Made by a program: the position numbers and the translations under genes | The notes under the pieces: generated by a model | The model's database searches: none | Seen by the model: only the letters and a program-made list of their open reading frames with translations | What the model was told of the DNA's origin: nothing | Assembly (NCBI GenBank): GCA_017448965.1 | Contig: JAFSKK010000063.1 | Span: 124,001-188,000, forward strand | DNA from: Bacteroidaceae bacterium | GTDB taxonomy: Bacteria > Bacteroidota > Bacteroidia > Bacteroidales > Bacteroidaceae | DNA length: 64,000 nucleotides | Reading direction: 5' to 3' | Shown: positions 15,203-25,900 of the stretch, piece after piece | How the letters are laid out: each line of letters begins with the position of its first letter | Numbering within the stretch: the first letter of the stretch is position 1

Positions 15203-15680
15203 ATTCTTTTTCTCTTTCTATTGCGTCGGGCAGCACATTCTTCCCCTCCACATCATGATATATGATTACATATATGCGTCGTGCTCTATCGTGCATAAAA
15301 AATGCACACTCTTTCATCTGAGTGCTGCTTTTCGAGTTCAAAATTACCAACTATATACGTACTGAACAAATAAAAAACATGTAAAAATGAGCGTTTTACA
15401 CACATGTTGTTTTTGTGTGTAAAAATAGGGTTAAAAAAATGCACACCACTATGGCTGATGTGTAAAATAAAAAAATGTTAAGGGAGAATAAGAACAAATT
15501 TTCAATCAGAAAGGATAGTATGCTGGCAAGTGGCTATTTTGTGGCTGAAAAGAACGAAAGTGATGGAGAATGTACAAAATAGCTGGCAAATGGCAACGGA
15601 GAACCCATATTTTCCTGTAGGAATGATGATTTATGAAGGGCTGATGGCCAATTCTCAATTATATTTCTTACTTTTGCCGC
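15203..15680. other. AT-rich intergenic stretch with a perfect hairpin
   Basis: This gene-free 478 nt separates the ligase operon from the K+ channel. TTTTACACACA (15394-15404) and TGTGTGTAAAA (15414-15424) form a perfect 11-bp stem. Related fragments (TGCACACC, GATGTGTAAAAT) recur within about 60 nt. A TACTTTTG box at 15669-15676 ends only 4 nt before the channel start codon. No RNA gene was recognised. Confidence 0.55.
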
Positions 15681-16508
15681 ATGAAAAAGTTTATAGCCTT
15701 TTTGAAAGACAAGCAACGCCTCTACACGATTGTGTTCGATTCTGACACACCGGCAGGCAAAGCCTTCGACATAGCAGTGATGGTGGCCATTGTGCTTAGC
15801 CTGATAGTTGCTTTTGTAGAGACCAAGCCGGAAGTCGTGGGACGCTTCAAGGATGTGCTCACCATTATGGAGTATGTGCTTACATTCTTCTTCACGCTTG
15901 AGTACATTCTGCGTCTGTATTGCTCGCCCAGACCCAAGGATTATGCACTCAGTTTCTTTGGCGTCATTGACCTGTTGGCCACCATACCGCTTTACCTCTC
16001 CTTCATACCTTATCTCTCCAGCGCACGTTACTTCTTCATCCTTCGTGTGTTCCGTCTCATCCGTATTTTCCGAGTGCTGAAACTCTTCTCGTTCATCAAC
16101 GAGGGTCATCTGCTCATGCAAAGCATTCGCCTCAGCGCCAAGAAGATACTCGTCTATTTTCTTTTTGTGCTCATTCTTGTCATCATTCTTGGTACACTCA
16201 TGTTTATGGTTGAAGGAGGCCAACCTGGTACACAGTTCACGGACATTGGCACCAGCATCTATTGGGCTATTGTCACCCTCACCACCGTCGGATATGGCGA
16301 CATCACTCCCGTAACGCTCGTAGGACGTCTTCTCTCGGGCATCGTCATGATACTTGGTTACACCATCATTGCGGTACCCACCGGTATAGTGTCTGCCACC
16401 ATGATTGACGAGACCAAACGAAAGGGTAGGAATGGGCGTTGTCCACGATGCAACGAGAAAACAGACCTGAAGGCCAACTACTGCAAGCATTGCGGTGAAA
16501 GGCTTTAG
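15681..16508 (+). CDS. Voltage-gated-type K+ channel with C-terminal zinc ribbon
   Basis: The protein has 275 residues and sits in the inner membrane. Six helices are visible, including an S4-like helix with Arg at every third position (RVFRLIRIFRVLKLF, about 122-136). The pore loop carries the K+ selectivity filter TVGYGD at 202-207, followed by the last helix. The C-terminal 22 residues form a zinc ribbon (CPRC...CKHC), seen in many bacterial ion transporter-family proteins. It would pass K+ and help set membrane potential. A TACTTTTG promoter-like box lies immediately before the ATG, so the transcript may be nearly leaderless or the true promoter may lie farther upstream. Confidence 0.93.
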   Translation: MKKFIAFLKDKQRLYTIVFDSDTPAGKAFDIAVMVAIVLSLIVAFVETKPEVVGRFKDVLTIMEYVLTFFFTLEYILRLYCSPRPKDYALSFFGVIDLLATIPLYLSFIPYLSSARYFFILRVFRLIRIFRVLKLFSFINEGHLLMQSIRLSAKKILVYFLFVLILVIILGTLMFMVEGGQPGTQFTDIGTSIYWAIVTLTTVGYGDITPVTLVGRLLSGIVMILGYTIIAVPTGIVSATMIDETKRKGRNGRCPRCNEKTDLKANYCKHCGERL

Positions 16509-16532
16509 GGCGTTAATAAGAACAATGTGGCT

Positions 16533-17207
16533 ATGAGTTATCGTTTGTACCTGCGGGATGGGCTTGATGATATCACGGATGAGCAATTGGATGCTGCTAT
16601 GGCGACCCTGCCGGCATGGAGGCGGGAAAAAGCCCTGCGTTTCAAGCATGCACAGGGACGCAAGGAATGCACTTATGCCTATTTGCTGCTCTGCCAGGCA
16701 TTGAAAGAAGTCTATGGCATCACAGAACAACCCTCTTTTTCCATCGGTGAACACGGCAAGCCCACACTGGTGGGACATCCCGACATCCATTTCAACTTGA
16801 GCCATTGCAAGCAGGCTGTGGCTTGTGTCGTTTCCTCCCGGCCTGTTGGTGTTGACATTGAAAGTGTCGGGCGATATAAGGAGGCTTTGGCACGTCATGT
16901 CCTGAGTGACAGCGAGTTTGCCGAGGTGCAGGCTGCTCCAGATCCCCAGATTCCTTTTACTCGCTTTTGGACACAAAAAGAGGCCATCGTCAAACTCACA
17001 GGGCGTGGTATTGATGATGACCTCAAAAATCTTCTTATTAAATATAATAATGTGTCGCTTCATACGAAAGCGAACCTTCCACAGGGATATGTGTACACTG
17101 TGGCAACAGGCCTCTTTCCACAGCCTCAAAACCGACGTCCCCGACGTCGGTCGACCGATGTCGGGGATGTCGGTCAACCGACGTCGGGGACATCGGTTGA
17201 GAGGTGA
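16533..17207 (+). CDS. 4'-phosphopantetheinyl transferase (Sfp type)
   Basis: The protein has 224 residues from the ATG at 16533; a GTG at 16527 would add two residues. Transferase motifs are present: NLSHC (about 89-93), VGVDIE with metal ligands Asp108 and Glu110, and WTQKEAIVKL with Glu150. It transfers the phosphopantetheine arm of CoA to carrier proteins; no carrier-protein gene is near. The last 25 residues (NRRPRRRSTDVGDVG...) are encoded by three 23-bp tandem palindromic repeats, so the native C-terminus was probably extended by a repeat element. The gene converges on fhs with a 35-nt gap. Confidence 0.9.
   Translation: MSYRLYLRDGLDDITDEQLDAAMATLPAWRREKALRFKHAQGRKECTYAYLLLCQALKEVYGITEQPSFSIGEHGKPTLVGHPDIHFNLSHCKQAVACVVSSRPVGVDIESVGRYKEALARHVLSDSEFAEVQAAPDPQIPFTRFWTQKEAIVKLTGRGIDDDLKNLLIKYNNVSLHTKANLPQGYVYTVATGLFPQPQNRRPRRRSTDVGDVGQPTSGTSVER
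17132..17200. repeat. Three 23-bp tandem repeats, each near-palindromic
   Basis: Units at 17132-17154, 17155-17177 and 17178-17200 follow the pattern CCGAyGTCsGGGAyrTCGGTyrA. Each unit is close to self-complementary. The period is not a multiple of three, so the reading frame changes from unit to unit within the transferase gene. With fhs converging, it may also act as a shared structured end. Confidence 0.88.
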
Positions 17208-17242
17208 TAAGTGCGTCTTTTTGTTGATTGTTCTCAGATGGA

Positions 17243-18910
17243 TTATGACAGACCCTCAATGAGACCATTGACGATGTCGATGCGCTCGGCTTGTGGTGAC
17301 TTCGACAAGCCTGGCATGCGCATGATGTCGCCTGCAATGGCTACAATCATCTCGCTGCCTGCGTTGATGACGAGGTCGCGGATGTTGATGTTGAAGCCTG
17401 TTGGGCAGCCGTAGAGATTCTTGTCGGCAGAGAAAGAATACTGTGTCTTGGCGATGCAGACAGGGTAGTGCTCCAAACCTATCTTTTGAATACGGATCAG
17501 TTGCTTTTCAGCAGCCTTACTATAAGTGACCGTGGCGGCACCGTAGATATTCTTGGCAACTTTCTCAATCTTGGTCTTGATATCGTCGGTGTCATCGTAG
17601 GTGAGTTGGAGTGGCTTTGATGGCTTCTGCTCAATCGTGTCAATGACTACTTGTGCCAGTTCCTTAGCACCCTCTCCACCCTCCAGGAAGGCGTTGTTCA
17701 CTGCGAATCCCACACCGATGTTCTCGCAATGTTTACGCACGAGGGCTATCTCTTCGTCGGTGTCGGTGGCATAACGATTGAAGGCAATGACCACGTTCTG
17801 TCCGAAACTCTGCATGTTGCGGATGTGGCGGTCGAGGTTTTCGCAACCTTTCACAAGCCCTTCCATGTCGGGCTCTTTGATACGTTCCACAGGCACACCA
17901 CCGTGCATCTTCAGTCCTTGTGTGGTGGCAACGATGACAGTCAGTTTAGGCTGGAGTCCACTCTTACGACACTTGATGTTGAAGAACTTTTCGGCTCCGA
18001 GGTCTGCACCGAAGCCGGCCTCTGTGATGACGTAGTCGCCATAGGTCATGGCCATGCGTGTGGCAATCACGGTGTTGCAGCCGTGGGCGATGTTGGCGAA
18101 GGGACCGCCATGCACGAAGGCGGGTGTCTGTTCGGTGGTCTGCACGAGGTTAGGCTTGATGGCATCCGTCAACAGCACAGTGATGGCACCATCGACTCCC
18201 ATGTCTTTTACTCGGAAAGGCGTGTCGTCCATTTTGATGCCGAGGATGATGTTGCCAATGCGTCGGCGCAGGTCGTCAAGGTCTTTCGACAGACAAAGAA
18301 TCGCCATGATTTCGGAGGCAGGGGTGATGTCGAAGCCTGTCTCAGCGATAAGCCCGTCAGATTTGGCACCCAGTCCTGTCACAACAAAGCGGAGGTTGCG
18401 GTCATTCACATCGAGCACACGCTTCCACAGCACTTCCTTCAAGGCAAAGCCTTCTTCGCGGTGCATATAGATGTAGTTATCGAGCAAGGCGGCAATCATA
18501 TTGTTGGCTGAGGTCACCGCATGGAAGTCGCCTGTAAAGTGAAGGTTAATCTTCTCCATCGGCAACACTTGGGCATAGCCACCACCAGCAGCACCACCTT
18601 TCACACCGAAGCAGGGTCCGAGCGAAGGTTCGCGCAGGGCGCATACGGCTTTCTTGCCCAGTTTGTTGAGTCCGAGCGCGAGCCCGATGCTCACAGTCGT
18701 TTTGCCGATACCAGCCTTGGTGGGGGTGATGGCGGTGACGAGCACAAGGTTGCTCTTTTCTACTTTTGTATTGTCAATCAAGTGATTGGGCACTTTGGCG
18801 ATGTATTTGCCATAGTGCTCCAACTCATCTACGGGCACATCAATCTTGCGTGCCACTTCCTCGATGGGCGCCAGTGTGCACTCACGAGCAATCTCTATGT
18901 CTGTCTTCAT
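17243..18910 (-). CDS. fhs: Formate-tetrahydrofolate ligase
   Basis: The protein has 555 residues, the usual length. The ATP-binding loop [20 protein letters not shown] (about 62-81), [23 protein letters not shown] and the [16 protein letters not shown] signature identify the family with confidence. It makes 10-formyl-tetrahydrofolate from formate and ATP in the cytoplasm, feeding one-carbon metabolism. It is transcribed alone from a promoter at 18940-18947 and converges with the phosphopantetheinyl transferase gene. Confidence 0.98.
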   Translation of the reverse strand: MKTDIEIARECTLAPIEEVARKIDVPVDELEHYGKYIAKVPNHLIDNTKVEKSNLVLVTAITPTKAGIGKTTVSIGLALGLNKLGKKAVCALREPSLGPCFGVKGGAAGGGYAQVLPMEKINLHFTGDFHAVTSANNMIAALLDNYIYMHREEGFALKEVLWKRVLDVNDRNLRFVVTGLGAKSDGLIAETGFDITPASEIMAILCLSKDLDDLRRRIGNIILGIKMDDTPFRVKDMGVDGAITVLLTDAIKPNLVQTTEQTPAFVHGGPFANIAHGCNTVIATRMAMTYGDYVITEAGFGADLGAEKFFNIKCRKSGLQPKLTVIVATTQGLKMHGGVPVERIKEPDMEGLVKGCENLDRHIRNMQSFGQNVVIAFNRYATDTDEEIALVRKHCENIGVGFAVNNAFLEGGEGAKELAQVVIDTIEQKPSKPLQLTYDDTDDIKTKIEKVAKNIYGAATVTYSKAAEKQLIRIQKIGLEHYPVCIAKTQYSFSADKNLYGCPTGFNINIRDLVINAGSEMIVAIAGDIMRMPGLSKSPQAERIDIVNGLIEGLS

Positions 18911-18939
18911 GCAGGAGTAGGTTTTATGTTAGTTGGTTG

Positions 18940-18947
18940 CAAAGGTA
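18940..18947 (-). promoter_or_regulatory. -7 box of the fhs promoter
   Basis: On the minus strand the box reads TACCTTTG. A TTTG lies 18 nt upstream (18966-18969) inside the loop of the preceding gene's terminator, so terminator and promoter overlap. Confidence 0.6.
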
Positions 18948-18950
18948 ACA

Positions 18951-18980
18951 AAAAAGGCGCAAAGCCAAAAGCTTTGCGCC
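18951..18980 (-). terminator. Intrinsic terminator of the secreted protein gene at 19006
   Basis: GGCGCAAAGC (18956-18965), loop CAAAA, GCTTTGCGCC (18971-18980): a perfect 10-bp stem, followed on the minus strand by a run of T. Confidence 0.92.
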
Positions 18981-19005
18981 AATTATTTAGAGGTTAAGTG
19001 TCTTT

Positions 19006-22000
19006 TTACTTGTTGTAGTACTTGCGGCCGTCCTTGATAACGATGCCCTTATAGCCTGCACCGACACGCTGACCGGCAATGTTGAACTTAGCACCGTATG
19101 CCTTCTTGGCTGGAGCACCAACACCTTCGATAGCGGTTGGCACCTTCTCGCTGCTTGTGCCGAAGTAGGTGAGGGTGAAGTCGTCAGCCTTGAACCAACT
19201 GTCGCTAGATACCTGAATCTCAACGGAACCCTTCTCGTCCAGTTTGAAGATGATGCTTCCGTACTGTCCCTTTTCCTTGGCTTCTGCCATGGTGAACTCA
19301 TCAGAAGTCTCGTTGGCAGACACCTGGATGACTGCGCCCTGATTAGAGGCAAGGAGAACCTTCAGCTCGTATGTGCCGGCTGGCAAGGTGAGTGCCTGCT
19401 TCACATAGTAGCCACCCTCTGGAGCAGAGCTGTTCCATGTATTGAAGACATATAAACCAATATCTTCACCTTCTGGAGCTGCTACAGTATAGGTCGCGTT
19501 AGCAATCTCTCTTCTGCCGGTGTCGCCACTTGCCTTAGAGTTCCAAGTCCATGCGGAGATGTCCTCGTCCTCGAAGCTTGGGTTAACGATGACAGCTGTC
19601 ATGTCGAATGGAGCGCCGTCAGAAGCAGTGTCGTAACCATTAGGAATTCTGAGGTCTTGAGCGATGCTGTTGACTTCCTCTATGAAAGCCTTCAGTTCTT
19701 CTGTCGTCATGTTCTTTGGCTTGTTGTAGAGGTCGAGATTTCCGTAAGCTTCCAATGCTTCATCGTTTGCAGTTTCGGCGCACTCTTCGGCGGTTGCCTC
19801 GATGTTATCACGAGCTGCTATGAAGGCTGTCCATGTAGCAACATTTTCCTGAGCATCGGCGTAAGCCTGGGTGAGGTCTTCTGTTGCCTTTTTCACTTCT
19901 GCAACAGTTCCCTTGTCCACTTTGGCCTCAGCATCTTCAAGAACAGTTGCTACAGCGTTCTTGGCATAGTCGTTCATGTCGTCTTCATGCTCGGACGTGT
20001 AGTCGTTGACCTCATCGATGAGGTTCTTCAGACCTTCGCGAAGCACCTGAACCGTAATGACATTGTTGTACTTGATGGAGAAGGTGTACCAAACCACCCA
20101 ACTGTCACTTTCCATCTCATCGCCCTTGATACCGAAGGTGAGGTCGCCAGTGTTGGTGAGCACCGTCGCAACAGAAGTTTCAACCTTCTCCTTGTATTCT
20201 TCGTCCTCAAAGATGTCGTGGGCTGCTTTCAGTCCGTTTGGCACGTATGGGCCTTCATTTTCAACGATCGCTGCCCAGCCTTCATGCTCGTCTTCTGCAA
20301 TGGTGGCCACGTTGGTCAGCGCCTGCTTGTTGTTGCCGGCAAAGATGAATGCCAGGTCGGTGAGTGCATCTTCGGTGTACTTCGTGTAGTTGGAAGAGTT
20401 GCTTGCCTCACGATAGAATGCCTTTGTGGTGATGAGGTAAGTACCGGCAGGCATGTCGGGAAGTGTGCAGCTTACGGTGAATGGGCTCTTGTTCCATACC
20501 TCGGCTGCTCCATACTGGGTCTTGAAGTTGTCACCAGCATTGCTTGTCCATTCCTTGTCTGGCACATTCGAACCCTTCTTCTCTGCCGTGTCGTAAGTGT
20601 AAGCCAACTGGTCGAACAGAGCGGAGATGTCGATGGATTGTGCCATTGGCTCTGTAGAAGCAAGAGCTGCATCCCATGCCTTCTGAACACCATTCTTGAT
20701 GATGTCGTCGAGTGATGCAATGGCAGCGTTGATCTCGCCTGTTGTCCAAGTGTAGTCAGAGTTTGCGTCGTAAGCTTCATCGCTCAAGTTGTCCAAACCC
20801 GCGTTGAGTTCGGGATAGGTAGCTTTTGGATATTTGTCGTAAGCCTTTGCAAGTGCACCTTCTGCTCCAATGAACGCGTCAAGTTCCTGGTATGCCTTGA
20901 TGTTGGCAGTCACCTGTGGAACGAGAGCTGTGATGGCATCGGCTGCAGCCTTGTTGGCAGTAGCGTCAGTGCTCTTATCGTCAATCAGTTTCTGACCAGC
21001 ATTGATAGCTTGGTTCAGTTCGCTCTTGAGGGCTGCCGAGAATGCTTCAGTCTGATACTTCTGAGCAGCAGAGATGGCTGCCTGCAGACCCATGAGAGAT
21101 GGATCGATGGCGGTCTCACCTACATAGTAGAGAGAGATACCGTCGATGAAGAAGTGAGGCATAGAACCAGAACCTGCATTGGCTGCAGTGTAACCTACGG
21201 TGAAGTAGCCAGGAGTGTCTTCTGCCAAGGTGAACTCGATTTCATCTTTCAGCCATTGACCAACTTCCCACTTCTTGGTTGTACCAAGGTGCTCGGTGCC
21301 GTTTTCTTCAACAAAGCCCATCAGGTTCTTTGCGATTTCACCAGTTCCACCTGCATTGTAGTAGGAAATGACCAGTTTGTAATCGCCTGCAGGAAGAGTT
21401 CTTTTCTGTGTGTACTGTGATAGGGCAGTCCAAACACCTACAAAGCCAAGAAGATTGCCTTCGGTTGCACCGTCAGACATCGTTGTGGGAGGTAGGAAGG
21501 CTGCGCCGCCCAAGAAACTATTGCTACCCAGTGCAAAAATACCGCATGCACGTCCATTCTTTCCATCTGAACGCCCCGATACTTCTGTATTATCTGATAG
21601 ATTGTTGGCAGTCCAGCCCGAAATCTCTTGCATACCATAGTAGCTGACTTTACGTCCATTGCTACCGTTGGGGTCTTTCATGTCGTAGTCGTAGGTGCAG
21701 ATACCTTCATCCTCAGGCAGTGGAGTGTCGAGGGTGAAGTGAGGATTGTCGAGGAAGAAGGCGGAGAGGTCAGTCAGAACGGCCTTGTTCAGTTCTTCCT
21801 GCTTTTCAATAGCCGCCAGCACTTCTTCAAGTGTCGCATTAGACTTGTTGTAGATAGCGGTTGCTTCCGTTACATCGGCTCCGGTCTTTTCGCCTTCATC
21901 GATAAGTGCTTTCAGTTGTTCCTTGGCGGCTTCGATTTCAGCCTGAATCAGCGGAGTCTTGTCGATGCTGTAAAGTTGCACGTTGTCGATGAACAAGTGG

Positions 22001-22731
22001 GCTGCACCGCCAGAACCGTAGTTGCCAGACTTGTAACCAAGAGAGAGCTTACCAGCTGTCTCTTCTTCTAACAAGAAGACGATGGTGTCGTTCACCCATA
22101 CACCTGTTGCGAATGTCTTGTTCTTAGAAACATATTGGGCTCCACCTTCAGCGATGAACCCGTTTCCGCATGTGATAAACTCACTGGTGCCCGCGTCGTT
22201 CCAGAGCTGAACAATCATCATGTAGGCACCAGCAGGAAGTGTGATGTCCTGAGTGTAGGCAGCTTCTGCCCCCCAAACGGCCACGATACCCAATGCCTTG
22301 GTGCTGTTCTCGATGGTGTTGCTGTAGGGAGGATAATAGGTGCCACCAAGACCTGTGCCATCTTCTCCTTCGGGGTCGCGATAGGCAAAAATGCCACCAG
22401 CCTTTGCATTGGCATTGTCTGTACGTGCTGTGGAGCCACTGTTCTCCATCACTTTGACGTTGTCTGATGGGAAGTTGGCAGTCCAGCCTGTTACTGCTTG
22501 CAGACCAAAGCGACCTTTTGTGACATCGCTTTCGCCTACTGTGACATCTGACATGTCATAGTCATACGTACAAATCTTCTCTATACCAGAGACAGCCTCG
22601 TCAGCACTGAAGTCCGCGTTCTGAATCTTGTTGGTCAAGTTCTCCAGAATCGTGTACTCAGTCTGTGCTGAAACATCTCCTCCTCCCAGCATCATTGCTG
22701 CTGTGAGGGCTAAAGTAAAGATTTTCTTCAT
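19006..22731 (-). CDS. Large secreted modular protein with repeated beta-sandwich (CBM-like) and helical linker modules
   Basis: The protein has 1241 residues with a signal peptide (MKKIFTLALTAAMMLGGGDVSAQ). At least two homologous jelly-roll-like modules (about 30-255 and 335-560) share the pattern ICTYDYDM...GWTAN...LPAGxY...HxFIDxxxLY. Two further lectin-like segments lie near 690-880 and 1060-1200. Alanine-rich helical FIVAR-like stretches (about 260-330, 565-690, 890-1050) separate them. The C-terminus (YKGIVIKDGRKYYNK) resembles other secreted-protein tails in this window. No catalytic motif was seen. Its position after the PL11 gene suggests a surface polysaccharide-binding or adhesive role, which is inference. 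A terminator follows; a TTCCTTTG box lies about 100 nt upstream. Confidence 0.7.
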   Translation of the reverse strand: MKKIFTLALTAAMMLGGGDVSAQTEYTILENLTNKIQNADFSADEAVSGIEKICTYDYDMSDVTVGESDVTKGRFGLQAVTGWTANFPSDNVKVMENSGSTARTDNANAKAGGIFAYRDPEGEDGTGLGGTYYPPYSNTIENSTKALGIVAVWGAEAAYTQDITLPAGAYMMIVQLWNDAGTSEFITCGNGFIAEGGAQYVSKNKTFATGVWVNDTIVFLLEEETAGKLSLGYKSGNYGSGGAAHLFIDNVQLYSIDKTPLIQAEIEAAKEQLKALIDEGEKTGADVTEATAIYNKSNATLEEVLAAIEKQEELNKAVLTDLSAFFLDNPHFTLDTPLPEDEGICTYDYDMKDPNGSNGRKVSYYGMQEISGWTANNLSDNTEVSGRSDGKNGRACGIFALGSNSFLGGAAFLPPTTMSDGATEGNLLGFVGVWTALSQYTQKRTLPAGDYKLVISYYNAGGTGEIAKNLMGFVEENGTEHLGTTKKWEVGQWLKDEIEFTLAEDTPGYFTVGYTAANAGSGSMPHFFIDGISLYYVGETAIDPSLMGLQAAISAAQKYQTEAFSAALKSELNQAINAGQKLIDDKSTDATANKAAADAITALVPQVTANIKAYQELDAFIGAEGALAKAYDKYPKATYPELNAGLDNLSDEAYDANSDYTWTTGEINAAIASLDDIIKNGVQKAWDAALASTEPMAQSIDISALFDQLAYTYDTAEKKGSNVPDKEWTSNAGDNFKTQYGAAEVWNKSPFTVSCTLPDMPAGTYLITTKAFYREASNSSNYTKYTEDALTDLAFIFAGNNKQALTNVATIAEDEHEGWAAIVENEGPYVPNGLKAAHDIFEDEEYKEKVETSVATVLTNTGDLTFGIKGDEMESDSWVVWYTFSIKYNNVITVQVLREGLKNLIDEVNDYTSEHEDDMNDYAKNAVATVLEDAEAKVDKGTVAEVKKATEDLTQAYADAQENVATWTAFIAARDNIEATAEECAETANDEALEAYGNLDLYNKPKNMTTEELKAFIEEVNSIAQDLRIPNGYDTASDGAPFDMTAVIVNPSFEDEDISAWTWNSKASGDTGRREIANATYTVAAPEGEDIGLYVFNTWNSSAPEGGYYVKQALTLPAGTYELKVLLASNQGAVIQVSANETSDEFTMAEAKEKGQYGSIIFKLDEKGSVEIQVSSDSWFKADDFTLTYFGTSSEKVPTAIEGVGAPAKKAYGAKFNIAGQRVGAGYKGIVIKDGRKYYNK

Positions 22732-22839
22732 AAGTTAGATCTGTTAAGTTAATAATTATGTTAGTAAGTTCTCATTGCTGTTTTTCAAACTACGATGAAA
22801 GGTTCATCGTGTGAAATAGCGTACAAAGGAACGAAAAAA

Positions 22840-22874
22840 GGGCGAAACCATCAAAAAGTTTCGCCCTTTTTTTA
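22840..22874 (-). terminator. Intrinsic terminator after the PL11 gene at 22907
   Basis: GGGCGAAAC (22840-22848), 9-nt loop, GTTTCGCCC (22858-22866). A-tract and T-tract flank both sides; on the minus strand it ends the upstream PL11 transcript. Confidence 0.9.
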
Positions 22875-22906
22875 TTAAATAATGTGTTTTTAACTAAAAA
22901 GTTATG

Positions 22907-25900
22907 TTACTTCATCTTTTTCATGCTGCCTTTCTTGCCGCTCGCACTCTTGATTTGGAGCATGTAAAGTCCCTTTGGCAACGTGGTCTGCTCAAAGGTG
23001 GCTTTTACAGCAGACATGGAACAAGTGAACTTTTTGACGGTGATACCATTGCTGTTGACAACTTCGACACTAACAATCTCGCCGTCGGTAATGCCGCTGA
23101 TGCCCGTTAGGTACTGCTGATACTTCTCGGCATCGCAACGGATGATGAGGATACCTTCGCTGATGCGGCTGGTGTCCCAATAATTCCACGCTGGCAGTTC
23201 TGGCAGGTCGAAGGATGGAGTGCCTGAAACGGTGGTGACATCTGTCCAGATGGTAAACTCGTCGGGTTCATTCTCATCAGTGGTCAAGTTGGCAAGATAG
23301 CTTTCAGGCACGAACGGCGCAATCGTGGCTCCATCTGTAAACTTCAGCGTCTTGATATTTTTGATGGAAGCATTTTGTGATGCTCCATTTGTAGTCTTGC
23401 CCAATCCCACTACATACGCTGACTTAGCTCCGAAGGTCACGTTCTTTCCATTAAAGTCAATGGTGGAGGAAGCTGTTGAGGCCGTGGTACCCGTTGGGTT
23501 GGTGCTGCTGTTGGGTTGCAATGTTCCATTGATCGTGTAGGAACTGTTAGTCCATGGGATGTTTGATTCCGTGGCACCAGAGAGAGTTGCACCCACTGCT
23601 ACAGTGAGTGATCCCGTACCGATGGTGGAACCTGAGTTGATGTGCAGTTCTCCATCATTCACACGCACGGCACCTGTAGTGGTCCATGTCCCCGAAGTGG
23701 TCATCTTGCCTGCACCCAGCTTGGTGAAGGCGTCCTTGTTGGTCACTGAACCAGCAAACGTGAAATTGCCCTCGTTGCCAACTTGCCAAGTGTTGGTCTG
23801 TTCCGTCACTCCATTGGAGAAGGCGCAGAAACCACCGAGGCTACCTGAACCTGTCACCTGCCCAATACGCAGCGTTTTGCCAGAGTTTTGTACGTAGACA
23901 CCTGATGGAATATCCAGCGTGAAGTCGGCAGAACCATTGCTTGTGTCGAACGTGAAACGGCCATCGGCGGTGATGACTGCATGTGGGATAAGCGTGCCCT
24001 TGAAGTCTTTAAGGTTGAGGGTGAGCGGGGTACGTGTAGCCACCCAACCAGTTCCTTGCTCAGCTGCACAGTAGATGTCGATAGTGCCTTCGCCTGTGAG
24101 GGTGTTACTGTAGGAACAGCGGTTGGTGGTAGTCCATGTACCTTTTTTCTTGGCATCAATGAAGATGATGTTGCTGGTGCTAACCATGTCGTTGAGGGCA
24201 CCGCCTTGCAGTTCTACGGTTTTGGCAGCATTGCCTGAGAAGTTCTGAACGGTTCCTGCTGCAATGACCATCTTAGTCAGGTTCGTACCTGTAGTATAGG
24301 TCTTCAACCATCCATTACCTTTCTTGGTGAGCATGGTGCCGTAGAACCCTTTGTTTTGGGCAAAGTCGGCAGAGTTGTTGATGACACCGCCTTGGTCACC
24401 TTGGAAGCGGATGGGCGAACCGTTGGTGACAGCTGCCGTTGCCTGTAAGATGGCTCCGTTTTCCATGATGAACTTGTTGCTTGAGCTAATGACTCCACCG
24501 AGGTTACCTGTTGCCTTGTTCTCGTTAGAGAGTGAGCTGACTTTCACCGTGCCTCCTCTCAGGAAGTTTCCGCCTGTATAGGAATTCTCATTGGAGATGG
24601 TAAGGGTTCCTGTGTTTTCCTTCACCAATGCACCTGCTGTGATAGCACCGTTGCCTTTGAATGTGTAGGAGAAAGCCTTTGAGGCGTTAACTCTGACTGT
24701 GTCGGGAACGAGATCGTCAGTCAGGGTGATGGTTCTCTTCGTGGCTCCGTCTTCAAAGTTGACAATGTCGCCTTTCACAAAGATGTCGGGGGTCTGTTCT
24801 TCGTCGTTCAGCAAGTAGAAGTTGTTGGTTTTTGCGAAGTCCCAGTTGGCATCGGAGAACCCTCCCCACACAATTTCGGTGGCACCACGTATGGCACCGA
24901 TGGAAAGAACGAGGTTATTGTTCTCATCGATGGATAGTCCGGACTTAAGGTTGGTGATGCCTTCCACTTTGATGCTGGCCAACGAACCTTCGAGTTCCTG
25001 TACTTTACCAATGATGTAGTCACCAGTGGTGAGGGTGCTTTCCCCTTCGGCACGATGCTCCACAACTTCGATAACAGGCTGCAAATACTTGGGGCCGTAT
25101 TTCATCCATGTATCAGAGGTCTTGGCCTCGATGCGAAGTGTGTTCACGTTGATTTGGTCAGCCTTCAGACCGTCACTGTAAAGGTCGAGCACGAGACGTG
25201 AACCGAAGCCCATCGTGTAGGTGCCGTCCACCGTGATGGCACCTTGGTTGTTTTCACCGCCAGGACGGATCATAGAGGCGTAGTCGGCCTTGATGCTCTT
25301 GAATTGACCTCCGTCGGAGTTGAGTTCTGCGAAGCGATTGAGCCACAGGTCTGAGTTCTTGAGTGTTCCATCGAAATTGACAGTGCCTGCCCAGATGTCA
25401 GTGTTACCCGTATTGGTCATATTCACCTTGGGTAGGTTGAGGATACCGTCGCCCTGCTTCACGATACGGGTGTCACCTGTAAAGGCACCACCTTTCGTGT
25501 TGCAAGTATAATAAGTGTAGGTAATTTGGTCGGTTCCGTTAGTCTTGGTGCTGTTTTTTCCTTGAACCCATGATGGCACATTGAAGAAGGCTACACTTGG
25601 TGATGCACCATCAGCAATAGTCACCTCAGAGTTGTTGGTTTCACACACAATGACTTGCTGTCCGTTGTGACTGGTTGCGATGGTACCACCATTGGTAATC
25701 TCTGTACGTCCTGTCATAGTATATGGAGGTGGTGCCACAGTGATGCCTTCCATCTCACCAAGGAAGTAACTCTTGTGAGGGGGTTGGTTGTAGCCCACGC
25801 ACTGCCACACCATCGCGTTACGATACTGATGGTCGTGCCAAAGGGTTGGAATGCGGTAGGTGGTAGCGATGCTTGTGGTGTAGATACGCATTTCATTTTG

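Noticed and set aside
15534-17177. 547-codon minus-strand open frame
   Set aside because: It runs antisense across the K+ channel and phosphopantetheinyl transferase genes, both of which have clear family motifs; its translation has no recognisable domain.
19657-20715. 352-codon plus-strand frame
   Set aside because: Antisense to the large secreted protein; Cys/Phe/Val-rich without domains.
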